Shown here: positions 11,059 through 22,446 of the stretch, piece by piece
Layout: each line of letters opens with the position of its first letter
Position numbering within the stretch: position 1 is the first letter of the stretch
Assembly: GCA_037954665.1 (NCBI GenBank)
Contig: JBBMOL010000012.1
Location: forward strand, 3,658,001-3,722,000
DNA length: 64,000 nucleotides
Direction of reading: 5' to 3'
DNA from: Laguncularia racemosa
Taxonomy: Eukaryota; Streptophyta; Magnoliopsida; Myrtales; Combretaceae
Position numbers and translations under genes: made by a program
Notes under the pieces: model-generated
The model's input: the letters and a program-made list of their open reading frames with translations, nothing else
Told to the model about the DNA's origin: nothing
Databases searched by the model: none

Positions 11059-11071
11059 TCTGATACCAAAC
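11059..11071 (-). other. Element B primer-binding site, LTR-proximal half
   Basis: The minus strand reads GTTTGGTATCA directly after the 5' LTR end at 11072, matching the start of the initiator-Met primer site TGGTATCAGAGC. The rest of the site lies at 10031-10045, beyond the solo LTR, so the copy can no longer be primed normally. Confidence 0.8.
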
Positions 11072-12087
11072 TGATGCGTGCTTGATATGCTTTGATACCA
11101 AACTGATGCGAGATCAGTTTGATCGTATTCCTAACTAATACGAACTACGCCAACCTGTGACGAAACCCAATACCAATACGTTCGGAATTCGTTACCTAAG
11201 ATGCAAAACACCATCAAGTGGAAACCGCGATCCGTTGTCTATAAGCGAAACAAGAACCTTGGTATAATGTGAAGACGCCACAATCGGGATGAAAGACCGA
11301 TTGATAAGTCAAGAAGAATGCCACGGAAATAAAATCCGATAAGTTCCAGATTAGTTCTTTAAAGAACCAAGAGAGGAATTCCCTTAAAGTGTTTTCAAAC
11401 TTCAATAATTCTATCTTCTATGTTCTAAACCCTAGGAGCTTTATACTAGGGTTACAATTCATAACAATAATGTCCAAAATGACGTAGCATCATAACAAAA
11501 ATAACAAACAACACATTAAAAACCGGCGCAGAGTGTATACACAGCCTGCAATACACGACCGTGTATTTTGGCCGTGTATGTTCCTGTGGAACCTCCAGAC
11601 TCACTATACGGCTGGCGTTGGGTGTATACACAGCCGCGTACACGACCATGTACTTTGGCTGTGTACTTTTCTGTGCAAATTCTGGCAACATACACGATCG
11701 TGTACTTCTGGTCCTGTATCTTTCTATGGATTTACTTAACTCCATACACGGTCATGCCTTACACGGCCATGCCTTTGGCCGTGTATATGACCGTGTATGA
11801 CTCTGTGTAACTTTGAGATTCCTACACGGCCGTGCCTTGTAAATACACGCCCTCTTCACCCCGTATCCGGTATGACTTGTACAAGAGCAAGGGTCTTCCC
11901 ATGGTTGTTCCAATCTGTTCCAACTTCATGATTGTTCCAATCCTTTCCGGCTTCATGGACATCCTTTATCAACCCGTTAAGTGCTTCCTTGAATTGTTTC
12001 GCTCGATTTCTTGTGATTGGTCTAAGCGGCACTTCGAGAGGATCCACACTCCTTCTTCCGGCTTGGCTCTCATCATGGATCTCATCA
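11072..12087 (-). repeat. Element B 5' LTR (right copy)
   Basis: This 1,016-bp direct copy of 5400-6387 starts TGATGCGTGC and ends CTCATCA before GATTT. It carries the same TATA box within inverted arms (about 11429-11455) and a CACGG/CCGTG array at 11527-11850. It differs from the left LTR mostly by transitions and one insertion of about 20 bp inside the array, so B is not recent. The outer 32 bp (11072-11103) ends with an internal copy of the primer-site junction (18-bp direct repeat tgataccaaactgatgcg at 11061 and 11093). Confidence 0.93.
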
Positions 12088-12092
12088 GATTT
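12088..12092. repeat. Target-site duplication of element B, right copy (GATTT)
   Basis: The second copy of GATTT borders the right LTR end CATCA. Element A integrase resumes here. Confidence 0.9.
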
Positions 12093-13137
12093 CATGGTGA
12101 CACTACCAAAGACAGTATCTGGTAATGAAGTGTTATGAGTAATTGTTGATAGGTTGACAAAGTCTACACATTTTATACCTTTAAGGATAGGATGTTCTTT
12201 AGAGACGAAGGAATAAATTTATATTAGGGAGATTTTGAGGCTGCATGGGATGCCATTGTCAATGGTATTAGATAGAGATCCACGTTTTGTGAGTAAATTT
12301 TGGAGATCCTTCCATTAGGCATTGGGTACACAGTTAAAGTTCAATACGACTTTTCATCCTCAAATGGATAGTCAGTCTACGTGGACTATATAAATACTTG
12401 AGGATATGTTTAAGGCATGTGCATTAGATTTTGATGGAAGATGGGATGATCACCTACCTTTAGTCAAGTTCACTTATAGCAATTGTTACCAGTCTATTAT
12501 TTAAATGGCCTCATATGAGGCACTTTTATGGTAGGAAGTGTAGATCTTCAATACATTAGGATAAGGTTAGTAAGAGGTAGATGTTGGGTCTAAAGCTTAT
12601 TTAGCAATGAGTGGATTAAGTAAAGGATGTTGACAACTTATAGTAGATATAAAAGTTATGCAAATAAGAGAAGGTCACATTTTGAGTTTGAGGTTAGTGA
12701 CCATGCATTAATGAAGGTATCACCTATTAAGGAAATTATTAGATTTGGAGTTAAAGGGAAGTTGAATCCAAGATACATTAGACCTTTTGAGATACCAAAA
12801 TAGATAGGCATTGTGGTTTATAGATTGGCTTTACCACCAACCTTAGCTAGAGTTCATGATCTGTTCCATGTATCACACCTTCAAAAATACTCTAAATCCT
12901 AAAATAATAGTGAAGTTGACCTAACTTGACATTTAGCTAAATTTGACTTATGCTGAGTATCCTGTTCAAATCATTGATTGGAAAGAGAAAGCATTGTGAA
13001 GCAAGGTGATCAACTATGCTCAAGTTTGATGGAGTGGTCAATCTGAACAAGAGGCACTATAGGAGCTAGAAGATACCATGAAGAGCAAATATCTAGAGCT
13101 TTTGAGATCCAGGTGAATTTCAATGATGGAATTTATT
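12088..13137 (+). pseudogene. Element A integrase, 3' part, with chromodomain remnant
   Basis: It continues the integrase cut at 5399: WVIVDRLTKSTHFIPL (about 12140), REILRLHGMPLSMVLDRDPRF, KFWRSFH*ALGTQLKFNTTFHPQMD, DGRWDDHLPLVKFTYSN. Then come the C-terminal GPF/RLALPP..LARVHDLFHVSHLQKY block (about 12815-12885) and a chromodomain-like tail (YPVQIIDWKEKAL, QVWWSGQSEQEA, LELLRSR; about 12945-13115). The chromodomain places A in the chromovirus branch, most like Tekay/Del. Stops are mostly TAG/TAA at expected glutamines, and several frameshifts are present. A purine-rich stretch (13138-13155) follows. Confidence 0.82.
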
Positions 13138-13155
13138 TTAAGAGCGAGAGAGAGC

Positions 13156-16100
13156 TAAAATATCCAAAATTTTACAAATTAAAATTTTAAACGATAATTA
13201 AATATAATTAAGGGTAAATTTTAAATTATAGAAATAAAAATTACAAAGTTAACCTTACTTTAATAATTATATATTGAAGGTAATAATTTAAAATTTTAAA
13301 TATCTAATAATTGGAAGTTATTCAAGATTAAAGAGACTGATTGGGTAAGTAATAGAACCTTTAAGCAGAAATGGAGATTTTTAGATGCAATTGAAGTTAA
13401 TTCCAAATTAAATTTGATGTTCAACCAAGAAAATTGAGCAAGGAGGTGAAGATCAAGAGGAGGCAAGGAAAATGGCGTGTAATCCTAACTATTCCTAGGT
13501 AAAATTTGCAATTTTAAGCTTTAGAAATTAGATATGATGTAAAGAATCTTTTGATCTATGGATTAGTGTATTAATTTAGGTATTTAATTGTCAATCTTGC
13601 AAGGTAGAAGCTCAATTTGGAAATTGGAGTTCTTTTAAGCAAGGTAATAATATTTGGAATTAAGATATGTTGAAGAACATTAAGCAATCTATAAGTTTTG
13701 TTAAGGTACTAATAGATAATTTTGGGTTTATGAAGGTAAAATAGGAATAAAAAGTTTAACCTCCTTATTTGGTAATTGATAGAGGCTTTCAAGAGTAAAG
13801 GAGTAATGTAGGTACTCAATTACTCATTTAATTTGAAGTTTAGTGTGTGATTAATACTTGATTGAAGTGAATTTGGGTATGGTTTGCTTGATGAATTATT
13901 ATGTTTTGGTGTTAATTAAGTTTGTATTGGAAGTAGATTGATATTAGTAGTTTTAAGTTGATGAATATGAGTATATAGGTGTGAGACATGGAGTAAGATT
14001 AGTAAAGGGGTGTGTTCATGATTAATTTTGATAAATTAATGACAACAAATGTGTAATTGATGCCTTGATAAGAAGTTTAGTTAATTAGAATGTGTTTTTG
14101 AAGTGAATTGATGAATTGGGTATGATTTGGGTGTTGGCTGAAATATACTATGCTAAATGAGTATTTAGAATGTTAAAAATGATGTTTTGATGATTTGGAA
14201 TTAGTGTTAATCGATGGAAATTGATTTAAAAATGGTAATAGGAAGTAAGGATTTGGAGTGTTGATAATTGGTGAAGTAATGAGTAAGAAATTGTTAAGTT
14301 TGCATTAAAATTCGTTTCTAGAATGTAATATGGAAAAATGGATTGTTAATTTGATGTAAAATGGAAGTTTAAGTGTTGGTTTTAAAAAAGAAAGAGATTT
14401 AGAAAATTTTGGCTTTGGTTTTAAGTGATTCAGAATCAAAATGAGTAAGATATGATGATTTAAAGTTGAAATTTGTAATTAGATTTTGGATAACCAATAA
14501 AGGGTGTTTAATCTACATAAAATTTGGAAAATCTAGAGGAATTTATAGAGGGATGAATTAGGAACAAAATGACTTTTATTTGACATGATTTAGAGTTGAA
14601 ATGAGTTAGTTATGCTTGATTTAGTAAAGTTTGCTCAAGAAAACCAAAATCTAGTAAATTTATTAATTAATACTAAGTTAGAGTTGAATTAACGAAGTTT
14701 GAATGATATGGAATGTGCATGATAAATCTGGAAATTTTTCCATTGAATGCTCCTCTTTTGGCATGTTTGATGCACAATGGTGATTGATCCATTAATTAAA
14801 AGTGTTAAAGCGAGTTGACTCATTATCCGACTCACCGAGTTGTACTTGAATGCTTTGAATATGTTTTTGTGTTCTTCATGGTATTCAAACCATTCTTTGT
14901 AAAATGTAAGCTTGATCCATTTTCTTCAATCAAAATTATCAAAAACATGTTTTTAGATGGGCCTTGAAATAATTACTTTTCCATGTAAAGATTTATGCTA
15001 AGATTGGATTTCTACAAAAAAGTTTTATCAAAATCAAAACCATTTTCACTCAAGAAGCAATTAAAGTTTTGGATCAAGATGGTTTCAAGAATGTGTTTGA
15101 TCTTCATGAAAATGTTAATCAAAGTTAAAATGTGTTTATGGGCTTAAATTATAATATTGGATTTGAAACTAAAAAAAATATTAAAATGCAAGCCTTTTAA
15201 TAAATAGTTTAATTAAGAAGTAATAAAAAGAATAAGACCTATCCCCTTAAGAGGATCGAAGTAGTCCAACCTTAGTTCATATGAAACAATTATTAATACA
15301 TAAAAATGAGCTAAACCCCTAAAGATGAATGAAATCCAATTATTTCTATCGGTTCAATCTTATCCAAATCGGCTCAAAACATTTGAATTGGTTTGATTAA
15401 TAAGTTGATTCACTAATTAATTAAATGAAGTATAAAATTAATAATTAGACAAAAATAGTGGACTTATTTAAAACTTCAAAATAAGTCTATTAGCTTAAAT
15501 GTGTATTATACTTAGTTACATACTAAGTTAATACTCATGAGCTTAGTTAGTAGTTAAATGTAATTTAATCAATAATAATGTTGATTAAATTAATTAGACA
15601 ATAATACTAATAAATAACTATGTTTTAATTGCATATTATCTTTTAATCTAGTTGGAAGAATTAACTAATCGAAGATCGTCTTATGGCTTTACCTTTTCAA
15701 GTATGGAATAGTTGTGTGCTATATGCCAAAATTAGGAAAACTAAAACGAATTAATACTTAAACTTAGCATAAGTTTCTATAATGCTGACTGTTTATGAAC
15801 ACTTGGTTCAGAAAGTGACAACCTTAGACTAATTTATGGGTTACAATTTAAAATGTTAGCATGACACGATAGTTAGGTGCTTAAGCCTCAAATGTGGTAT
15901 ATCGGGTAATTAATAGGTCTAGCACTCACACAAAGTGGCTATGTGAATAGAGGGATGTCAACCGGATGCTATGTGTTATGGGATATATATAGAGCAATTG
16001 GACAGACCATGACCATAGTGGCAAGCCTAGCGCTTAGAGCAAACATCCAGATGAGATTACTATACGATGTCATGGTTAATGGTATCGATATTAATTATAG

Positions 16101-16814
16101 TTTCGATCATAGTAGTTGGATATACTGTAGTAGGCCCCTAACACCTATTAAGTAGGGTTGAGTTCGAAGTCATGAGTACTCTTATGCTGCTTGTTTCACT
16201 TTAAATTAAATAACTTAATGAATCTATGATGATGCATTAGAATTAGGTATACATGATATGCGGCGATATGCTTAGCTATTCTGTATTGAGTTCTTGTAGC
16301 TCATTCCTTCCTTCTATTTTTCAATTGATGATGATGATACCTTTTATATTGATGATTACTATTATGATTATCTCAATTATGGCTCTAATATCTAATTATG
16401 GGTTGATGGGAGCGATAAGTAGTTTCATCGTATATCTAGCTGTTATCATTTTAATATTTTCAATTTCTATAGGTTGAGAGCAAACATAAACTCTTTTGTT
16501 TAGTTAATGGACTTTTATAGATTTTGTTTATGAACTTTGGTTTTGGTTAGTTTATAGATTATATAATAGACTCGGACTTTGACTTAAGGCTTTTAGCCTT
16601 GTAGGCTTATGGTGATGGTTTTAATATTTTTTAGTACTATGTTCCACTACCAAATCATTGATTTCATTAAATGGTTGTCAAAGTTAATAATCATATTTTC
16701 ATAAATTAAAATCTGATTAGCAACCCACATAATAAGTAGTTAAAACCTTAGCATATCTCTACTTAAGTAGGATACATAGCAAACTATTATGCTTAGATGT
16801 TTAGGGGCATGATA
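13156..16814 (+). repeat. Element A 3' LTR (probable extent)
   Basis: It starts after a purine tract with TAAAATATCCAAAATTT, a decayed form of the TGTAATATCC start common in Tekay/Del LTRs. A plausible end is GGGGCATGATA at 16804-16814, a decayed GGGGCGTGACA. The interior is AT-rich, non-coding and without long ORFs. Length fits the long LTRs of this clade. The missing 5' LTR prevents confirmation of either end, so the right boundary is tentative. Confidence 0.45.
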
Positions 16815-19800
16815 GTTTAAGCCCAATAGGGTTTTATTATTTACGTTTGGGGCCTCATGAAATCCAAGGCCTTAAATGCTTATTACACTACTAGGGCCTA
16901 TTTAGGTATAAGCCTTAAAGAAAAAATGAGCCTAACAAATTTTAAGATTTGACCCATTAAGCTTAATTAGTTTAATTGGTATTAATTATGATTAATTTAA
17001 CAAATTAACCCTACCATTTATTTAATTATGTTAAATGAACCAAATTAATTCAATTAAATAATCCTTTAGAGGGTACTTAGTGAACCGGCCATAAGGTTGG
17101 AGATGTTAATTCTACTTAGAGTCGGTTTTGATAGACAGGTTTAGGGGTTTAACTATTATTGGCCAAAATTAATAAGTTATTAATTTATCATTTTACAAGT
17201 ATTATTATTATTACAATTTTACCATTATTATTTACCCATTTTTCCATTATTCTATATTATTTCATTGATAAGCACTTTTAAGCCCAAGTCTTCCAATTCA
17301 ATTGCATCAAACACACACTCTCCACCATTCCAAATTTTGATTTCAAAATTGAGTTTTTTGTGTTTTGATTTCAAAATTTTTTATAATAAAAATGGATTCA
17401 ACTACTAAAAATCCAATTGAAAACATTTTCAACTCAAATTTTAGAAAGAAAAAAAAACGCATTTTTGACAAATATTGATGACCAAAACAAATCATAAAAG
17501 TATTCTTGATAAGAATACTTAAATATTTATATGCACATTCAAGAATACCTTAAATTTCAAAATGTTTTTTAGAAATTATAAAACACATATATTCATGTTT
17601 ATAAATTAGTGAGGATCAAGCATTTACATAACCAAATTACTAAAACTCATCAAAAACCTCAAAGAGGCCAAATTAAGCATAAAAAACACAAATCCAAATT
17701 CATCTATAAAGCTAGAAAATCTAGAACATAATCACATTCAGCATATCCAAACATTTAATGATCAAGATTACAACTTTATGTTATCTAGTTAACATATCTA
17801 AATCAAACATCCTAAACATCACCTATATTCAAAATTATCAATGAAATCATCAAAAACATATTTAAACATTATGCTTATTTATGGAAATAAAATGCAAAAG
17901 CTAGAATTTATTAAAATTACATTAAACCCAAATATCATATACCGAGATTACAACTTTAAGCTTCTAAACTAATATATACATATTATATATCATCCATGTC
18001 ACTATATAAAACCATATTTAACATGAGCATTATCAATTAAACGTATTAGTATCAAGATCATTCATTGAAAATCCATGAAAATGCTAGAATTTTTAGAAAA
18101 AAATTGGTTTTGTGAAACATTGCATGATCAAGATTCATATATCCCGATCAACATATAAGTGTCATATATCACTTTAAACATCATCTAAGCCCTAAATCAT
18201 CTAGATAATCATCAATTAAACTTTAAAACATGTCTAAAACATAACAAATTGCAGAAATATACATCAAATAGTCAAAAGGGGTGGTGACAAAGCAAGGAGA
18301 TTAACCAATCATGTATTAAAACACTTTAGCCCAACTTCTAACCACTTTAACTTTGTATAACCACTAAAATAACACCTCTAGTGTATCATTAACATTTAAA
18401 AGCATCAAATTAAAGCTTACATACCTTTCTAAAGCTAAGGCATCATAATCAAACACATACCCATTTCATCAAGACCCCCATTGAATACATTAATCCACTT
18501 AACATACTTTCCTAAGCTCTTAACATATTCCTCTTCACACCTATTTTTAACTAAGAATGGGAGACTTACCTTGAATGGTCTTGAATTATAGCATCCTTAA
18601 GCTTAGTTATGCCACACCGAAGACATGTAAAGATAAAATCTATAACTCCTAACAACCCCTTTAACCACAAAATATGCTATTAGTTTAAAATTGTAAACAT
18701 AGAACCCAGAAATCATCTAAACCTAAGAAAAAAATTTAAAAATGTTACTCTTAGAGTTAGGAGTGCCATCAAAGAGCTTTATTGGAGCTTTACAAACCAT
18801 CTTGATCTTTTATTCCTAGCTTAGACCATAAAAACAAGCTAAGTCAATAGTGTCATTATAATAAAGTTAAGGTTTTTTATGAAGGAGGTTAAGTTTTTTA
18901 CATAAGAACTAGGGTTTTATGTTGAAAGGGTTTTGAAAAGTGAAAATGAGGGTTTAAGGATGGCTTGGAATGGCAAGAGGCAAATAAAGAGGGTTTGGCT
19001 TTTTAAAAAACCCTAAAAGTTACAAATGAAGTCTACATGTATTAAAGGTATCTATTTTTACTAAGCATAACTAAAGATTCCTAAATTGGGTTTTATTAGT
19101 CCTAAAGGTTATTTTAGTGTAGTCAAGGGTTTTAACATTTATTTATACCTAACAAAACATTTAAACTCATCTTTGAAATTGTTTTGTCAAAACCAAGTTA
19201 AGGGTCAAAATGGTTATTTTGAAATTTTTACTCCCAATTTTTTTTTTTTTTAAATTACCTCTAAATTGACTTTTGAATTTCGAAAATATGCCTTTAATTA
19301 TACCTTATTGGAATTTCTTTTTCTATTTTTAATTAACATGATTGACCTTAAAAAATTGGGTTATTTCATATATGACTCTTCTTCTCATAAGGATATTATT
19401 CACCAAGCAAGAAAAATTTATGGGATCAAATTCATAAATTCAAGGCCTTTTATTATATAACAAATTATTAAAGACTTATTGTTTGTTATATGGCTTTGCA
19501 TGACATTGTGGCCTTTGTGTGGATTGATGGTGCCACTTTTAAACATGAATGGGAAAGTGGACTTGCATGAATTACTAAAGACTTATATTACCTTTTTTAA
19601 TTTATATTATTTTGTTATTCATTACTTTAGTTATTAGGCTATTTTAAGGATGTAGATTTGTAAATATGCCCTTATTTTATTTAGTTATTTTACTATTATG
19701 TCCTTACAGACCATTAAGGTTTTAAGACCTGCTTTATATTCTTTGTTTATGGGCATTGTTAATTAATTACTAAAATCAATTATACACAAAACCCTAGAGA

Positions 19801-20690
19801 GCCCTTCTTTTTGTTATAAATTATTTTATAAAATTGTGGTGAGCACTCCTTTAGTTTAATTTATTATAGGTCACATCAATTAATTAAATGAAACCCTATT
19901 AATTTTAGTTATGTACTATATCAATTGAAATTACACAAAGCCAATTTGATTTAATTTTGTTGCATCATACTCTTAATTAAATCATTTACATCTACTTTTA
20001 TTCTTATTCATTATAAAAAAAACCCCTAAAAATCCATTAAAACTAAAGACCCTAAATAATATTCATCCTTTAATTTTTCAATTGAAATTTCTTGTTTTTG
20101 TCACACATAACTTTATATATGGATTTTGTTTGATTAGAAACAAGCTTAAGAATCACCTAGTTTTGATATGGCTTACAAAACTACATATTCCGTGTTCGTC
20201 ACGATTAAAGGATTGATAAAAATATGCATCAAAGATATGCCTCTACAAAAGTGTTTAAAGGTCATATGAACTTATTATAAATGATAAACAAGACTAAAAT
20301 ATGGTGTTTTTCATACTAAAGGAAATTTTATCCTAAAAAAAAGAAAAGATAAACAATGAAAATAAAATTGGTAGAAATTTAGGCTACCAAACACATTGGA
20401 CCAATGCTACCAGTTAAGTGGTAGCACATAGCCTTCTATGCTTAGTGCACAAGTTAGCTATTACCACTTCACTAGCCAAATGGTGCTTAGCTTCTATTCA
20501 AATGATATTTGTAGATTCTATAGATTTCCCTCTATAGTTAATAACCCCTTCAAAAACATTTCTCTAACATTTCCATAAGCTTCATCCTCCAACTTCACCT
20601 AACTTAATCAACCTAATCCTCTAGAATGAACTATAATTACGTCTTGAAACTTTTCAAACAAATAATAGATTCATTAAGAAATTTATTTAT
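16815..20690. other. AT-rich non-genic DNA with LTR-like stretches
   Basis: I found no coding frame with recognisable homology. The block 18280-19300 resembles a chromovirus LTR read on the minus strand (TAAACCCTAG-rich leader-like text and phrases typical of such LTRs), but I could not find its partner or target duplication. The ORF at 19266-19460 is AT-rich and featureless. Confidence 0.3.
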
Positions 20691-21240
20691 AAAACTAGAA
20701 ATTACATGAGCTCTTGATCAGGTGATTGATCCCATTAACATAAGATTTTCATCATCACCTTGGGGGTGTTGTTGATTTGTCCTCAAATCTAATGCTTTCC
20801 TCTTCTATGAGAGTGTATTATGATAAGTCAAAGCATTAAAGGTTGTGGATACTCCATAGTTTCTTAATAGCTCCAATCATCAAGTATTGTCTAACTCCCT
20901 CTCTAAGACTTGCTATCAGCTCTTGGCACTTGGTTAGATTCCCATTTTAGAAATCTTTCCTTACTTAAAGGTAGCTATACCAAATCTCTTGGTTGAAAGA
21001 TTATAGGCCTTCTACCCTTGCTTCCTTACTCTTGGTTTTCTTAGCATACTTAGTCAAATACTCATAAACCTTCTTGTATAGCTCTTGAATTTTGTTGGTC
21101 CCCTTTACTACACTCATGTTATCTCCCATTGTGGTGATATATGGCAACAACTCCATAGGATTTGTGGGTTTATAAACATAAACCATTTCAAAGGGAGTTT
21201 TTCAAGAAATAAAAGAACTCCTCAACTATCCTACTCTTAA
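20690..21240 (-). pseudogene. Element D gypsy integrase C-terminal remnant
   Basis: The minus strand reads PFEMVYVYKPTNPMELLP (about 21190-21130), IQELYKKVYEYLTKY, then IFQPRDLV, LSKERFLKW and PRADSK. This is the order of the integrase C-terminal region in Ty3/gypsy elements (FE.VYG..P..P.DL; KIQE.H..V; PGDLVWLHLRK.RFP; RADGPFKVL). Stops and shifts are frequent. Only this part of pol is visible, so the element is heavily deleted. Confidence 0.65.
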
Positions 21241-22446
21241 AAAGCATCCATTGTATCCTCAAAACTTGTCTTTTTAATTGCCATCCTTACTATCTTTGAC
21301 ATAATCATCATCATCATGATAATAATTCATAGGCTCTTTGTTAGATCCACACTCTCCTCTGGTAACTTAAGCTCACTTTTTAAAAGCATGGAGCCTTCAT
21401 ATGAATCACCGTCTAAATCACTCCCTCTATTAAACTTAGGATAAGGCTTAAGGCTGAAGCTCCTAGACATAATGATATTGTCTAAATCTATGCTAAGCAA
21501 GAAGTTTGGAAAACTAAGGTCATCATCATTGTTACTACTATCACCACCATCTATCAGGGGAAAAAATCCATAACCTAAAAAAATCGTAAGTGCTTTTTAA
21601 CATCCTCAACCAATAGTTCCTCATCATTAGCAACATTGTCATCCACTTTGAGGGGATCCTCTTCCTTTAGTGGAACCTCCTCTTCTAGTGGTTCTTCCTC
21701 TTTTTACATGTTTTCTTCTTTTAGTGGTTCTTCCACTACATTCTATTTATAGTCTATAATTGCCAACAATTTTTATGTATTAGCTTCCTCATCAATATCT
21801 TAGTCATTTCTCAATTTATCTTAGGGCTAGGTTTACTTAGATCAATAGGGTTAGAGCTAAAGCTTAAATGAGGGTCTAAGCTCTAAAGGTCATCTCCCAT
21901 TACGTTCCATGGTTGTTGCCTCTAGACCAAGCATTAATGGCATTTCCAAGTACAAACATAATCTAGGTACCACTTATAAGGACTACTTCCCTTCTTGATT
22001 GGGTTTTAACTCATTAGGGTATCCATCTCAAAGGCTTATCATGAAATATGTCCTCCGAGAGGGGCATGAGCAAGTTTCTCCTATAATGTCTCCCATGGCT
22101 TCATAAATTCCATCTTATATCTCTACCCATTCATTGGATAGACTTACCATTAGCATTGCACAATTCAATTAACCATCTCAAGTTTATAGCCTTACAAAAT
22201 GAATTATTAAGGGTTTTAGTTAATTTTAAAGTTGCTAAATTTTTATATTTAAGGGTAAACGTCCTAGGCATGAAAATTACAAAACTTATGGGTTTACAAA
22301 TTAGATCACTACCTATAGTCTACCCATACTCAGCTAAAGTTGTTAGATATCTCATTTTCCTAAGGTTCCATATTTTCCCCTAGAGTTTTTTATCATTAAC
22401 TTAGGATTCTATATATCTGACATAGAGTTCTAGTACCAACTTTAAT
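21241..22446 (-). mobile_element. Element D residual internal region and decayed primer site
   Basis: On the minus strand upstream of the integrase piece lie acidic/serine-rich fragments (for example PYPKFNRGSDLDGDSYEGS near 21440) that I cannot place in a domain. At about 22415-22436 the minus strand reads TTGGTACTAGAAC, a decayed TTGGTATCAGAGC primer site. An LTR would therefore start at about 22447 and extend right. RT and RNase H are absent. Confidence 0.4.

Larger units (their letters stand above)
5400..12087 (-). mobile_element. Element B: nested Ty3/gypsy LTR retrotransposon inside element A
   Basis: This is a 6,688-bp element with direct LTRs at 5400-6387 and 11072-12087. Both start TGATG and end CATCA, and both are flanked by GATTT. 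The coding strand is minus: 5' LTR on the right, initiator-Met type primer site just inside it (minus strand TTGGTATCA at 11062-11070), gag, protease, partial RT, partial integrase, then a purine tract (6388-6400) and the 3' LTR on the left. Much of RT, all of RNase H and the N-terminal part of integrase are missing, so it is a deletion derivative. A family-C solo LTR (10046-11058) is inserted in its primer site. The integrase C-terminus lacks a recognisable chromodomain; I do not assign a clade. Confidence 0.93.

Noticed and set aside
11059..11071. tRNA gene fragment (TGGTATCA)
   Set aside because: It is a retrotransposon primer-binding site, complementary to the tRNA 3' end only. I saw no cloverleaf-capable tRNA gene anywhere in the window.
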